Of a stretch of DNA of 64,000 nt, positions 9,648-18,734 are shown piece by piece. The position numbers and the translations under genes were made by a program. Within the stretch, counting starts at the first letter, position 1; every line of letters starts with the position of its first letter. Under the pieces are notes generated by a model. That model did not search any database, had not been told where the DNA came from, and worked only from the letters and a program-made list of their open reading frames with translations. Origin of the DNA: Aeromonas sobria (lineage in GTDB: Bacteria > Pseudomonadota > Gammaproteobacteria > Enterobacterales > Aeromonadaceae); the NCBI RefSeq assembly GCF_000820145.1, contig NZ_CDBW01000029.1, positions 1-64,000 of the forward strand, written 5' to 3'.

Positions 9648-9674
9648 CAGGCGTCTCTACGGTTGATATATGCG

Positions 9675-9703
9675 CAGGGGGCCTTGGCCCCCTGCTGTTT
9701 TTG
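9675..9703 (+). terminator. Terminator after yqeA
   Basis: Nine-pair GC stem CAGGGGGCC/GGCCCCCTG with a two-base loop as drawn, followed by CTGTTTTT. It separates the ygeW-yqeA transcript from the transporter genes. Confidence 0.75.
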
Positions 9704-9842
9704 GCAAGGGCGCTGCCGTGGCTGAGGTCGATATACTCATAGAGCGTGGCCCGACCGCCAGCACAGGGGTAAGATAGCCACCCCGATAAGGGGTTGGCCC
9801 ACCGGAACAAGAGGCGAAAGGCAGAGCAATGCGTGGTGAGAG

Positions 9843-10766
9843 ATGAGCACAAAGATCAATATGGCGGCGCTGGGGGGACTGGTCCTGCTCACCGCTATCT
9901 GGAGTTACAGCTGGATCGTGATGAAGCAGGTGATGCTCTACGCGGGAGCCTTCGAGTTCACTGCCCTGCGCTGCCTGTGCGGTTCCCTGGTGTTATTGCT
10001 GGTGCAGGCCCTGCGCGGCCGCCGTTATCTCAAACCCACCCCGTTTCGCTATACCCTCGCCATCGCGCTGTTCCAGACCTGTGGCATGGTGGGGTTGGCC
10101 CAGTGGGCCCTGATCAGCGGCGGTGCGGGCAAGGTGGCCATTCTGAGTTACACCATGCCGTTCTGGGTAGTGATCTTCGCGGCGCTCTTTTTGGGGGAGC
10201 GGTTGCGCAAGCTGCACTATCTGGCGGTTGGGGTGGCGGCCTGCGGGCTGCTGTTGGTGATCCAGCCCTGGCTGCTGCACCTTGAATCCCTTAAGAGCGC
10301 GCTGCTGGGGATTGCCTCCGGCATCTGCTGGGGGATCAGTGCCATCATCGCCAAGCGGATGTATGCCCGCCACCCCGGAGTGGATCTGATGTCCCTCACC
10401 ACCTGGCAGATGATCTACGCCACTATCGTGATGACGCTGGTGGCGGCGCTGGTGCCAGAGCGCCCCATCGACTGGCAACCTTATGTGATGGGGGCGCTGG
10501 CCTATAGCGCCATCTTCGCCACCGCCATTGCCTGGAGTCTCTGGCTCTTCGTGCTGAAAAAACTGCCGGCAGGGGTAGCCAGCCTCAGCACCCTGGCGGT
10601 GCCGGTGACTGGCGTGCTGCTCTCCTGGTGGCTGCTCGGTGAAAACCCGGGGCCGGTAGAGGGGAGCGGCATCGGCCTTATCGTGCTTGCGCTGTTGGTG
10701 ATCAGCCGCAAGGGCAAGCGCTCCGTGGTGTCGGTCGCAGGGGAGACCCGTATAAAGCACGGTTGA
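9843..10766 (+). CDS. EamA/DMT-family transporter
   Basis: A 307-residue inner-membrane protein with about ten hydrophobic segments arranged as two EamA repeats (roughly residues 8-140 and 150-290), the pattern of drug/metabolite exporters. The first repeat has [10 protein letters not shown] and the second [13 protein letters not shown]. The substrate is unknown. It sits between yqeA and the CaCA gene inside the purine island, a place with no transporter in E. coli, so export or uptake of a ureide or amino acid is possible but only inferred. A weak GGTGAG site precedes ATG 9843. Confidence 0.88.
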   Translation: MSTKINMAALGGLVLLTAIWSYSWIVMKQVMLYAGAFEFTALRCLCGSLVLLLVQALRGRRYLKPTPFRYTLAIALFQTCGMVGLAQWALISGGAGKVAILSYTMPFWVVIFAALFLGERLRKLHYLAVGVAACGLLLVIQPWLLHLESLKSALLGIASGICWGISAIIAKRMYARHPGVDLMSLTTWQMIYATIVMTLVAALVPERPIDWQPYVMGALAYSAIFATAIAWSLWLFVLKKLPAGVASLSTLAVPVTGVLLSWWLLGENPGPVEGSGIGLIVLALLVISRKGKRSVVSVAGETRIKHG

Positions 10767-10853
10767 GCGGTTAGCGATCCGGCGCTGGGGTTCGTCTGGC
10801 GTGGATCAAGGCGCTCTTAAAAGAGCCCGCGACAGCAGAGCAACCTCTCGTTA

Positions 10854-10885
10854 CTATGTCGTTACATAGCTGCGTTGGAACGCAG
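10854..10885 (+). promoter_or_regulatory. Paired hairpins in CaCA gene leader
   Basis: Two adjoining stems, CTATG/CATAG and CTGCGTT/AACGCAG, lie 55-86 bases upstream of the antiporter start. They do not resemble the yybP-ykoY riboswitch. They may form a structured 5' leader. Confidence 0.3.
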
Positions 10886-10939
10886 GTATATGATTCAATG
10901 TAATTATTTCAACGAACTTAACGGCAAGGATGAAACCGT

Positions 10940-12025
10940 ATGATGACGCTGATGTGGTTGGCCATAGGCCTGGTGTGTCTGGTGGTGGGGGCTGAATCTC
11001 TGGTGCGAGGGGCATCGCGCCTCGCCACCATGATGGGTATCTCCCCGCTGGTGGTGGGATTGACCATAGTCGCTTTTGGGACCAGTGCCCCTGAACTGGC
11101 GGTGAGCATTCAGTCTGGCCTCGAGGGACAGGCGGGTATCGCGGTGGGTAACGTGGTCGGCAGCAATATCTTCAACGTGCTGTTTATTCTCGGCGTCTCG
11201 GCCTTGATTGTGCCGTTGGTAGTTTCGCAGCAGCTGGTGCGTTTCGATGTGCCCTTGATGATCGCCATTTCAGTGCTGGTGCTGCTGTTTGGTTGGGATG
11301 GCCGGATCTCAGCCTTCGAAGGGGCGCTGCTGTTTGCTGGTGTCGTCGCCTATACCGTGTTTCTGTTTGTCCAGAGTCGCCGTGAAACCAAGGCGGTGCA
11401 GGCGGAATATGAGCAGGAGTTTGGCCAAAAAGAGCCCGAGACACCTCACAGCTTGCCCCGCAATCTGCTCTTTATCGTGGCGGGATTGGGGATGTTGATC
11501 CTGGGCTCCCGCCTGCTGGTCAGCAGCGCGGTGGAGATTGCCCACTACTTCGGGGTGAGCGATCTGGTGATTGGCCTCACTATAGTGGCCGTCGGCACCT
11601 CACTGCCGGAGGTAGTGACCTCTATCGTCGCCGCCCTGCGCGGTGAGCGGGATATCGCGGTGGGCAACGTGGTAGGCAGCAATATTTTCAATATTCTCTG
11701 CGTACTGGGGCTCACCTCCATGGTGACGCCGGGGGGGCTCGAGGTGTCGGCCACCGCCCTGCAGTTCGATATTCCGGTGATGATTGCGGTGGCGCTCGCC
11801 TGCTTGCCCATCTTCTTCACCGGTTACACCATCGCCCGCTGGGAAGGGGCGCTGTTTCTGGCCTTTTACATCGGCTACACCACCTGGCTGATCCTGCACG
11901 CCACATCCAGTCCGCTGCAAAGCCAGTTCAGTGCAGCGCTGGTCGGCTTCGTGCTACCCCTGACGGCGATTACCCTGGCGGTGCTGGCGTTTCGTGCCTG
12001 GCGCCTGCAGCGAACCCAGCCGTGA
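10940..12025 (+). CDS. CaCA-family calcium/sodium antiporter (YrbG-like)
   Basis: Inner-membrane cation antiporter of 361 residues. The two inverted alpha repeats are clear: GTSAPELAVS with GNVVGSNIFNVLFILG near residues 53-90, and GTSLPEVVTS with GNVVGSNIFNILCVLG near 220-255. The acidic residues in the PE motifs are the ion ligands of the family. The middle loop (about 145-175) is hydrophilic. A short N terminus suggests ATG 10940; AAGGA lies nine bases upstream. Real ion specificity cannot be told from sequence. Confidence 0.92.
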   Translation: MMTLMWLAIGLVCLVVGAESLVRGASRLATMMGISPLVVGLTIVAFGTSAPELAVSIQSGLEGQAGIAVGNVVGSNIFNVLFILGVSALIVPLVVSQQLVRFDVPLMIAISVLVLLFGWDGRISAFEGALLFAGVVAYTVFLFVQSRRETKAVQAEYEQEFGQKEPETPHSLPRNLLFIVAGLGMLILGSRLLVSSAVEIAHYFGVSDLVIGLTIVAVGTSLPEVVTSIVAALRGERDIAVGNVVGSNIFNILCVLGLTSMVTPGGLEVSATALQFDIPVMIAVALACLPIFFTGYTIARWEGALFLAFYIGYTTWLILHATSSPLQSQFSAALVGFVLPLTAITLAVLAFRAWRLQRTQP

Positions 12026-12073
12026 CGCAGGTAGCCCTGATGTAAAGGGAGCGGCATAACCCGACAGGCCGAA

Positions 12074-12107
12074 AAAAGCCCCACCATCACGGTGGGGCTT
12101 TCTGTTT
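12074..12107. terminator. Convergent terminator CaCA gene / yqeB
   Basis: Stem AAAGCCCCACC with loop ATCAC and its complement, T-rich on both sides (A6 upstream, TTTCTGTTT downstream). It can stop the rightward antiporter transcript and the leftward yqeCB transcript. Confidence 0.85.
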
Positions 12108-12155
12108 GGCGGGTTGGTGCCGAAGTCGCAAACGCGAAGCTAGTTTTGCTTCCCC

Positions 12156-13748
12156 TTATCTGCGCTTGGCCAGGTGCATCATGGCTTCCAGCACTGCGCC
12201 GCCGATGGCACGGGCCTTGTCAGAGACGGTGGTGGCATCGGCGCGCTCGCCTCTGGGGTCGATATCGCCAATCTTGAAGCCGACTGGTACTTCGATGCCA
12301 TCGCTCAGCAGCCCCCGCACCATGCCGGAGAGCGGCGCGATAATGGGGGCATCCCCCACATGGGCAATCACATCTCCTTCCTGCACCAGATCGCCGAGCT
12401 TGATCAGGCTCTTCATCACCCCGGGGGCGGGGGCACGCACCACCCGGCGGGCGGAGTGACCCTCGATCACCCCGGGAATGCCGGTATTGGGCTGGGCGGG
12501 GCCCTGATAGATGACCCGCCCCAGATGGTGGCCGCGGTTGGTTTCGATCACCGCATCACAGTCGCGTCCCGCCTCAAAACCCGGGCCCAAGGCCACCGTG
12601 ATGGGGGCCATCTCCTTGTGGGTACCGAGGTTCTGCTTGGCCAAAATGGCATCCACCAGATAGCGGGGCTTGAGCTCGGAGAGGGTGGCGCAGTCGGGGT
12701 CAACCAGCAGCGGAATGATGCCCCGATCCAGCTGCTCGAACGCCTGCTCGACGCTCTCGACCCGCTTGGCGCGCACCCCTTCGACACTGGTTTCGCCGTC
12801 AAACATCCCTTGCGCGAAGGCGACGGTGCGGCGGATCACCGTGGGTTTGTCGAGATCCAGCATCACCACCTTGAAGCCCGCATTGTGCAGCCGCAACGCG
12901 ACGCCGGTGGCGATATCGCCGGAGCCGCGCATTACCACCAGTTGATCCCGCTTGAGGCGCACATCGTCCTGCATCAGGCCGCCTGCCTTGCCGTTTTTCA
13001 CTTGCAGCAGTTCGGCGAGGATGCTGATGGCGATCTCCTCGGGCGTCTCGGCACCGATGTTGTAGCCGATGGGGGCGTGCAAGCGCTGCAACTGCTCCAG
13101 ACTCACCCCTTGCTGGCGCAGGGCCTGGGTGAAGGTCTGTACCTTGCGCTTGCTGGCGAGCAGCCCCAGATAGGCGAGGGGACGGTTTATCAGCCGCTCC
13201 AGCGCCTCCTTGTCCTGATGGTTGGTGGCGATGATGACAAAGTTGGCAGGTTCGATGGCCAGTGCCTCGATTACCGCGCTGATGGTGTCGGCCTGTTTGA
13301 GATGGGTGCCGGCGGGGAAGTGATCGGGGTTGAGGCTCCCTTCAAAGCAGTCGCCGACATGGATATCAAAACCGAGCGGTGCCGCAGCATGGGCCAGCGC
13401 CCGGTTGACGTGACCGGCGCCGATCAATACCAGACGGGGGCGCAGGCCGTAGACATCGATATAGACCGACATGGCGCCGCCACAATCCGACCCCACCGCA
13501 TGTTCGCCGTTGCGGGCCATCCGGCCATGGAAGATGCGCGGCTTGCGCTCACCAATGGCGGCCACCGCCTCTTCGATCACCAGCCGTTCAATCATGCCGC
13601 CGCCGATGGTGCCGAGGATCTGGCCATCGGCCATCACCAGCATCTGGGCCTGATGGCGGGGGGTGGAGCCGCGGCTCTCGATGATCTGGGCAATGGCAAA
13701 CGGGGTGTTCTCCTGTTCCAGTCGGGCTGCGTGTGAAAACAGATTCAT
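12156..13748 (-). CDS. yqeB: Selenium-dependent molybdenum hydroxylase maturation protein YqeB
   Basis: A 530-residue fusion. The N-terminal half (about 1-265) is XdhC-like, with GSTPRHQAQM near 27 and the GTIGGGMIE loop near 49; XdhC proteins bind molybdenum cofactor and help insert its terminal sulfur. The C-terminal half (from MRGSGDIATGVALRL near 273) is the EF2563-type module found only with selenium-dependent molybdenum hydroxylases. It resembles E. coli YqeB (541). ATG 13748 follows AGAGGTACCTT. It lies 27 bases after yqeC, so the two are one transcript. Genes for selenium donor synthesis are not in this window. Confidence 0.92.
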   Translation of the reverse strand: MNLFSHAARLEQENTPFAIAQIIESRGSTPRHQAQMLVMADGQILGTIGGGMIERLVIEEAVAAIGERKPRIFHGRMARNGEHAVGSDCGGAMSVYIDVYGLRPRLVLIGAGHVNRALAHAAAPLGFDIHVGDCFEGSLNPDHFPAGTHLKQADTISAVIEALAIEPANFVIIATNHQDKEALERLINRPLAYLGLLASKRKVQTFTQALRQQGVSLEQLQRLHAPIGYNIGAETPEEIAISILAELLQVKNGKAGGLMQDDVRLKRDQLVVMRGSGDIATGVALRLHNAGFKVVMLDLDKPTVIRRTVAFAQGMFDGETSVEGVRAKRVESVEQAFEQLDRGIIPLLVDPDCATLSELKPRYLVDAILAKQNLGTHKEMAPITVALGPGFEAGRDCDAVIETNRGHHLGRVIYQGPAQPNTGIPGVIEGHSARRVVRAPAPGVMKSLIKLGDLVQEGDVIAHVGDAPIIAPLSGMVRGLLSDGIEVPVGFKIGDIDPRGERADATTVSDKARAIGGAVLEAMMHLAKRR

Positions 13749-13775
13749 AAGGTACCTCTTCTTATCCTTAAATCA

Positions 13776-14624
13776 TCATGGGCGAGGCGGCTGTGCCTCA
13801 TCCTGAGCGAAGTAGCCGAGTGCGTGGCGAATGGGCTGTGGCTCGCGAACCGCTCCCTGCCAGATGGCGTGGAGCTCGGGGTGCCGGGCCAGCAGGTTTA
13901 TCAAGGGCGGTAGCCATGACGGCTCATTTTGATAATCGCCATTGATAAACCAGATCCGGCGCGCCCTGGCCGGGGTGCCCTTGAACACCCCCTGAGGGTG
14001 GGAGAGCAGCTTGTGAAACAGTGCCCAGTCGAGCGGGTCACCGGCCTCTATCCCGCACAGGGCCTGGAATTCGGCCCAGCGGTGGATCTGCTGCGGGTCG
14101 GCCTTGGCCCCCACCATGGCGCCGCCCGTCAGGGCGATCACCCAATCACTGCTCTGGGGAATGCAAGGTTCGTGCAAAGCGGGCACTTTCAATAACTTGT
14201 GATTGGCGCCATCCGCTTCGACCAGGATGAGATCGAAGCGTTGCTGCCCCTTGATGAGATCAATCTGCTGGGGTGTGGGGCCCGCCACCTTGCCGCTGGC
14301 CTGATCGATATGGCTGAACAGGGCGACCAGGGTCGGCTCATCGGGCAGTTGCTGACAGCGGGTCAGCTGGCGGACGGGATCGGCTTCCAGGATCAATTCC
14401 CGATAGTGTGACGGGGCAGGCAGAAACATCCGGGTGGTGGTGGTAATTAGCACCCTTTTACCCTGTTTATAAAAATATTCCGCCAGCCAGAACAGGGTGC
14501 TGGTTTTTCCACCGGCCCCGCAGAGGCTAATTAAGGTGGTATGGCTATCAATATTTTTGGTGAGCGGGTTTAATAGCGAATCTATATCTGGAAATGCGAC
14601 AGCAACAGCGTGTGGGTGCGACAT
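13776..14624 (-). CDS. yqeC: Selenium-dependent hydroxylase accessory protein YqeC
   Basis: P-loop protein with GAGGKTSTLF near residue 40 and TTTTRM soon after, as in the YqeC family; it is thought to assist selenium or cofactor handling for the hydroxylases. It is 282 residues from ATG 14624 (E. coli YqeC about 256); the N-terminal 15-20 residues are extra. The ATG has only a weak binding site and overlaps the upstream in-frame ATGs of the divergent ygfJ, so the start is uncertain. It is followed directly by yqeB. Confidence 0.88.
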   Translation of the reverse strand: MSHPHAVAVAFPDIDSLLNPLTKNIDSHTTLISLCGAGGKTSTLFWLAEYFYKQGKRVLITTTTRMFLPAPSHYRELILEADPVRQLTRCQQLPDEPTLVALFSHIDQASGKVAGPTPQQIDLIKGQQRFDLILVEADGANHKLLKVPALHEPCIPQSSDWVIALTGGAMVGAKADPQQIHRWAEFQALCGIEAGDPLDWALFHKLLSHPQGVFKGTPARARRIWFINGDYQNEPSWLPPLINLLARHPELHAIWQGAVREPQPIRHALGYFAQDEAQPPRP

Positions 14625-14679
14625 GATGACGACCAAAATAAATATCGAAGGGAGTGGAAAACAACGTTGCCAGGAACAA

Positions 14680-15273
14680 GTGCAGTGTGACTGTATAATA
14701 ACGGCGGCGGGTTTATCTTCCCGAATGGGTACCTGGAAAATGATGCTACCTTATTGCCAGGGGACAATGCTTGATGCAAGTCTCAAAAATGCCCTGGCCT
14801 TTTGTCAGCGGGTTATTCTGGTGGTGGGCCATCGTGGCGAGGAGCTTCAACAACGCTACCTTGAGCGGCCGGATATTGTTGTCGTCCACAATCCCGACTA
14901 TCGGCAGGGGCTGGGCAGCTCCATCCGCTCTGCCCTGGCGGCCAGTGACGCTGACTACCTCTTTATCAGCCACGGGGATCTCCCCTGTATCCCGCGCGAT
15001 GTCTATCAACAGCTCTGGCTGGCTCGGGGCTGTGAGTCACTCTTTCCCACCTGGCAGGGGGAGGCGGGCCATCCGGTGTTGCTGCCCAAATCCCTTGCCC
15101 GCGAGCTGGCAGCGGCCCCGGTGCAGCCGTCGGTACGGCGCTGGTTGCAAGGGCATCCCCACCGTATGGTGCCAGTCGACAGCCCCGCCATCCTGTTTGA
15201 TGTGGATACCCCGGAGCGCTATCAGGCGCTGCTGGGCGGTGCGCTGGAAAATGAGAACGAGCGCGCGAAATAA
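14680..15273 (+). CDS. mocA: Molybdenum cofactor cytidylyltransferase
   Basis: MobA-like nucleotidyltransferase (E. coli YgfJ/MocA) that joins CMP to molybdopterin to give the MCD cofactor used by xanthine dehydrogenase family enzymes. The fold signature CIITAAGLSSRMGTWKMML is at the N terminus and a metal-binding HGDLP lies near residue 95. I chose GTG 14680 because the E. coli protein (192 residues) begins at this point, giving 197 residues; AGGA is four bases away. ATGs at 14623 and 14626 are in frame but would overlap the yqeC start. The role fits the two hydroxylases encoded nearby. Confidence 0.85.
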   Translation: MQCDCIITAAGLSSRMGTWKMMLPYCQGTMLDASLKNALAFCQRVILVVGHRGEELQQRYLERPDIVVVHNPDYRQGLGSSIRSALAASDADYLFISHGDLPCIPRDVYQQLWLARGCESLFPTWQGEAGHPVLLPKSLARELAAAPVQPSVRRWLQGHPHRMVPVDSPAILFDVDTPERYQALLGGALENENERAK

Positions 15274-15593
15274 CCCTGTTTTAAAAAGATAACGGGGAGA
15301 TAAATGGCGTATCAAAGTGATATTTCTCGCACTTGATCTGATAGGGCGAGTTCTTTTTAGTCAGCTCATTCAGTAAATTTCAGAGTGATTGATAACTACT
15401 CGCAACACCCATAATGGTGGCATCGCAAAATATCCTCATTAATTGGAGCTGTCTCACGCTTTCACCCTAAAAAATAGTTTTGTAGCTGGTGTGGCCTGAT
15501 AGTTGCTCCTCTCCTTGCCAAGGGGTAAAGCCCGTGCGGGATACCCCATTTATTCATGCTGCCAATGGGCAGAACAGCTGCAAGGAGATTGCC
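15274..15593 (+). promoter_or_regulatory. Structured leader upstream of ygfK
   Basis: A 320-base gap with three foldable elements: ATCAA(A)GTG/CACTTGAT at 15311-15337, a compound stem GGGGTA..CCCG-CGGG..TACCCC at 15522-15547 followed by ATTTATT, and CTGCC/GGCAG at 15559-15572 next to the AAGGAG binding site at 15582-15587. No gene is seen. It likely holds the ygfK promoter and a leader that could control expression. Confidence 0.4.
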
Positions 15594-18500
15594 ATGGGCG
15601 ATATTATGCGACCCGTTCCGTTCAAGAACCTTCTGACCCGTATTTTCGCGGAATATAAAGAGAGTCAGAGCATTTTCGGTATTCCCGCCGCGCAATTCTA
15701 TCGCAAGCAGGACGAGCGCAAGATCAATGTGTTCGGTGAAACCTGCGAAACCCCCATCGGTCCGGCGGCTGGCCCCCATACCCAGCTGGCCCAGAATATC
15801 GTCACCTCCTGGCTGACCGGCGGGCGCTTTATCGAGCTCAAGACGGTGCAGATCCTGGACCGTCTCGAACTGGCAAAGCCCTGTATCGACGCTGAAGATG
15901 AGTGCTTCAACACCGAGTGGTCCACCGAGTTCACCCTGCCCAAGGCGTTCGACGAGTATCTGAAGGCCTGGTTTGCCCTCTATCTGCTGGAGGAGGTGTT
16001 TGACCCGCGCCTTGAAGGGGAGGCCAAGTCCTTCATTTTCAACATGAGCGTGGGTTACAACCTCGATGGCATCAAACAGCCGGCGATGCAGCAGTTCATC
16101 CACAGCTTGAAGGATGCCAGCACCAGCCCGAAATTTGCCGAGTACCAGCAAGCGCTGCGCGAACTGGTGGCCGACGAGCAGTTTATCGCCGAGCTGGGAC
16201 TGGGTGCCCGCCGCGATCGCCTGCAACAGCTGGTGGATCGTATCCCGGCCAATCTGGTGCACGGCGTCACCCTCTCTACCATGCACGGCTGCCCGCCCAA
16301 CGAGATCGAGGCCATCTGCCGCTACATGCTGGAAGAGAAGGGGCTCAACACCTTCGTCAAACTGAATCCGACCCTGCTGGGCTACCCGCGGGTGCGCGAG
16401 ATCCTCGACACCTGTGGCTTTGATTACATCGGTCTGAGCGAAGAGTCGTTCGATCACGACCTCAAGCTGGATCAGGCCAAGGCGATGCTGACCCGCCTGA
16501 TGGCGCTGGGGGCCGAGAAGGGGCTCACCTTCGGGGTCAAGCTGACCAACACCCTCGGGACTATCAACCGCAAGGGGGCGCTGCCGGGTGATGAGATGTA
16601 TATGTCCGGCCGCGCACTGTTCCCGCTCTCCATCAACGTGGCCGCCGTGCTGTCCCGCGCCTTCGATGGCAAGCTGCCCATCTCCTACTCGGGTGGTGCC
16701 AGCAAGTTCAACATCGCGGAGATCTTCGAGACCGGTATTCGTCCCATCACCATGGCCACCGACCTGCTGAAACCGGGTGGTTACCTGCGCCAGATCGAGT
16801 GCCTCAAAGAGATCGACGCTTCCGATAGTTGGGGCATGAGTCAGGTGGATGTGGCGAAGCTGGAGGCGCTGGCCGCCAAGGCCCTCACCATGGATTACAC
16901 CCAGAAGGAGTGGAAGTCCGACGATCGTATCGAAGTGGGTGGCGGTCTGCCGATGACCGACTGCTACGTGGCGCCCTGTGTCACCGCCTGCGCCGTGCAT
17001 CAGGATATCCCCGAGTACATTCGTCTGATGGGCGAGGGGGAGTATGTGGCAGCCCTTGAGCTGATTTATCAGCGCAACGCCCTGCCCGCCATCACCGGCC
17101 ATATCTGCGATCACCAGTGCCAGTACAACTGCACCCGTCTCGACTACGACAGCCCGCTCAATATCCGCGAGCTAAAAAAAGTAGCGCTGGAGCGCGGCTG
17201 GGAAGGGTACAAGGCGCGCTGGCACAAACCGGCAGGCAGCGGTGACAAGCACCCGGTTGCGGTTATTGGTGCAGGCCCGGCCGGTCTCTCCGCCGGTTAC
17301 TTCCTGGCCCGTGCCGGTCACCCGGTCACCGTGTTCGAGCGCGAAGCGGATGCCGGTGGCGTGGTCAAACACATCATCCCCGAGTTCCGCATCCCGGCCG
17401 AGCTTATCCAGCACGACATCGACTTTGTCGCCGCTCACGGGGTCAAGTTCGAGTTTGGTTGCGATCCGGCGCTCACCGTCGACAAGCTGCACGCCCAGGG
17501 CTTTACCTATGTCTTCGTCGGCATCGGCGCCGACAAGAATGGCGGCATGCGTCTCGAAGGGGGTCATGATCGGGTCTACAAGTCTTTTAACTTCCTGCGC
17601 AGCTTCAATCAGGGCAAACCGCTGCCGCTGGGCCGCCATGTGGCGGTGATCGGAGCCGGTAACACCGCCATGGACTGTGCCCGCGCCGCTCTCAAGGTGC
17701 CGGGTGTCAGCGATGTGACCGTGATCTACCGCCGCAGCGAGAAAGAGATGCCCGCCTATCGCGAGGAGTATCTGGAAGCGGTGGAGGATGGAGTACGTTT
17801 CTGCTTCCTCACCAATCCGGAGCGCTTTGAGAAAGATGGCAAGCTTGTCGTGCGGATGATGGCGCTGGGGGATCCTGACGAGCAGGGCCGCCGCCGTCCG
17901 GTGCCCACCGAGCAGACCGAAGTGATGCAGATGGATGCGCTGATCACCGCCATCGGCGAGCAGCCTGATTGCGAAGTATTGAAAGCGATGGGCATTCCCC
18001 TTGGCAGCGATGGCTGGCCGGACGTGGATAGCCAGACTGGCGAAACCAGCCGTCGCAACGTCTTCCTGATCGGTGACGTGCAGAGCGGCCCGTCCTCCAT
18101 CGTCGGTGCCATCGGCGGTGCCCGCCGCGCCGCGGATCTGGTGCTCTCCCGCGAGCATATCGCTGGCAGTCAGGCCGAGGTCTCAATCCAGCCGTCGGGC
18201 AAGGATGAGATCTACCGCCGCAAGGGGAGCATCGCCGTCACCATGGTTGACAAGAGCGAGCGGGAGGCCTTCGTGGCGCAAGAGGCGCACCGCTGCCTCG
18301 AGTGCAACTACCTCTGCAGCAAGTGCGTGGATGTCTGCCCCAACCGGGCCAACGTTGCCATCGCGGTGCCGGGCTTCAAGGACCAGTTCCAGACCTTGCA
18401 CCTGGATGCCTACTGCAACGAGTGCGGCAACTGCGCCCAGTTCTGCCCGTGGCAGGGCAAGCCCTATCAGGACAAGGTCACCATCTTCAGCCTGCCCGAG

Positions 18501-18704
18501 GACTTCGACAACAGCCGCAACCCCGGTTTCTATCTGGCGGAAGGCGGGGAACTGCGGATCCGTCAGGGGGGCGAGACCTACCGTCTCACTATCGATGCGC
18601 AGAGCCGGATCAAGGATGCCCCCGAGGCGCTCGCAGACATGTGCCGCATCATCAGCCATGTCCACGCCCATCACCACTACCTGCTGGGGGCCGTCGAGGT
18701 CTGA
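15594..18704 (+). CDS. ygfK: Putative selenate reductase subunit YgfK
   Basis: Large iron-sulfur flavoprotein, 1036 residues (E. coli 1032). Order: a dihydroorotate/dihydropyrimidine dehydrogenase-like N-terminal region (to about 440), a GltD-type cysteine region (PCVTACAVHQDIPEYI and CDHQCQYNC, about 465-510), a dinucleotide-binding glutamate synthase small-subunit module (VIGAGPAGLSAGYFLARAG near 557 and VIGAGNTAMDCARAAL near 685), and two C-terminal [4Fe-4S] motifs (CLECNYLCSKCVDVCP near 900, CNECGNCAQFCPW near 942). It probably carries electrons for the hydroxylases or reduces a purine intermediate; the selenate name is historical. ATG 15594 follows AAGGAG and matches MGDIMRP of the homologue. 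Confidence 0.94.
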   Translation: MGDIMRPVPFKNLLTRIFAEYKESQSIFGIPAAQFYRKQDERKINVFGETCETPIGPAAGPHTQLAQNIVTSWLTGGRFIELKTVQILDRLELAKPCIDAEDECFNTEWSTEFTLPKAFDEYLKAWFALYLLEEVFDPRLEGEAKSFIFNMSVGYNLDGIKQPAMQQFIHSLKDASTSPKFAEYQQALRELVADEQFIAELGLGARRDRLQQLVDRIPANLVHGVTLSTMHGCPPNEIEAICRYMLEEKGLNTFVKLNPTLLGYPRVREILDTCGFDYIGLSEESFDHDLKLDQAKAMLTRLMALGAEKGLTFGVKLTNTLGTINRKGALPGDEMYMSGRALFPLSINVAAVLSRAFDGKLPISYSGGASKFNIAEIFETGIRPITMATDLLKPGGYLRQIECLKEIDASDSWGMSQVDVAKLEALAAKALTMDYTQKEWKSDDRIEVGGGLPMTDCYVAPCVTACAVHQDIPEYIRLMGEGEYVAALELIYQRNALPAITGHICDHQCQYNCTRLDYDSPLNIRELKKVALERGWEGYKARWHKPAGSGDKHPVAVIGAGPAGLSAGYFLARAGHPVTVFEREADAGGVVKHIIPEFRIPAELIQHDIDFVAAHGVKFEFGCDPALTVDKLHAQGFTYVFVGIGADKNGGMRLEGGHDRVYKSFNFLRSFNQGKPLPLGRHVAVIGAGNTAMDCARAALKVPGVSDVTVIYRRSEKEMPAYREEYLEAVEDGVRFCFLTNPERFEKDGKLVVRMMALGDPDEQGRRRPVPTEQTEVMQMDALITAIGEQPDCEVLKAMGIPLGSDGWPDVDSQTGETSRRNVFLIGDVQSGPSSIVGAIGGARRAADLVLSREHIAGSQAEVSIQPSGKDEIYRRKGSIAVTMVDKSEREAFVAQEAHRCLECNYLCSKCVDVCPNRANVAIAVPGFKDQFQTLHLDAYCNECGNCAQFCPWQGKPYQDKVTIFSLPEDFDNSRNPGFYLAEGGELRIRQGGETYRLTIDAQSRIKDAPEALADMCRIISHVHAHHHYLLGAVEV

Positions 18705-18734
18705 GCGAATAACGAATAAGCGAAGGAGCAAACC

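Noticed and set aside
9794-10285. Open frame of 163 codons overlapping the EamA gene
   Set aside because: It reads as low-complexity Arg/Gly/Ala in the wrong frame of a clear transporter gene.
15462-17114. Long minus-strand frame opposite ygfK
   Set aside because: Antisense shadow; the plus strand encodes a conserved protein over its full length.
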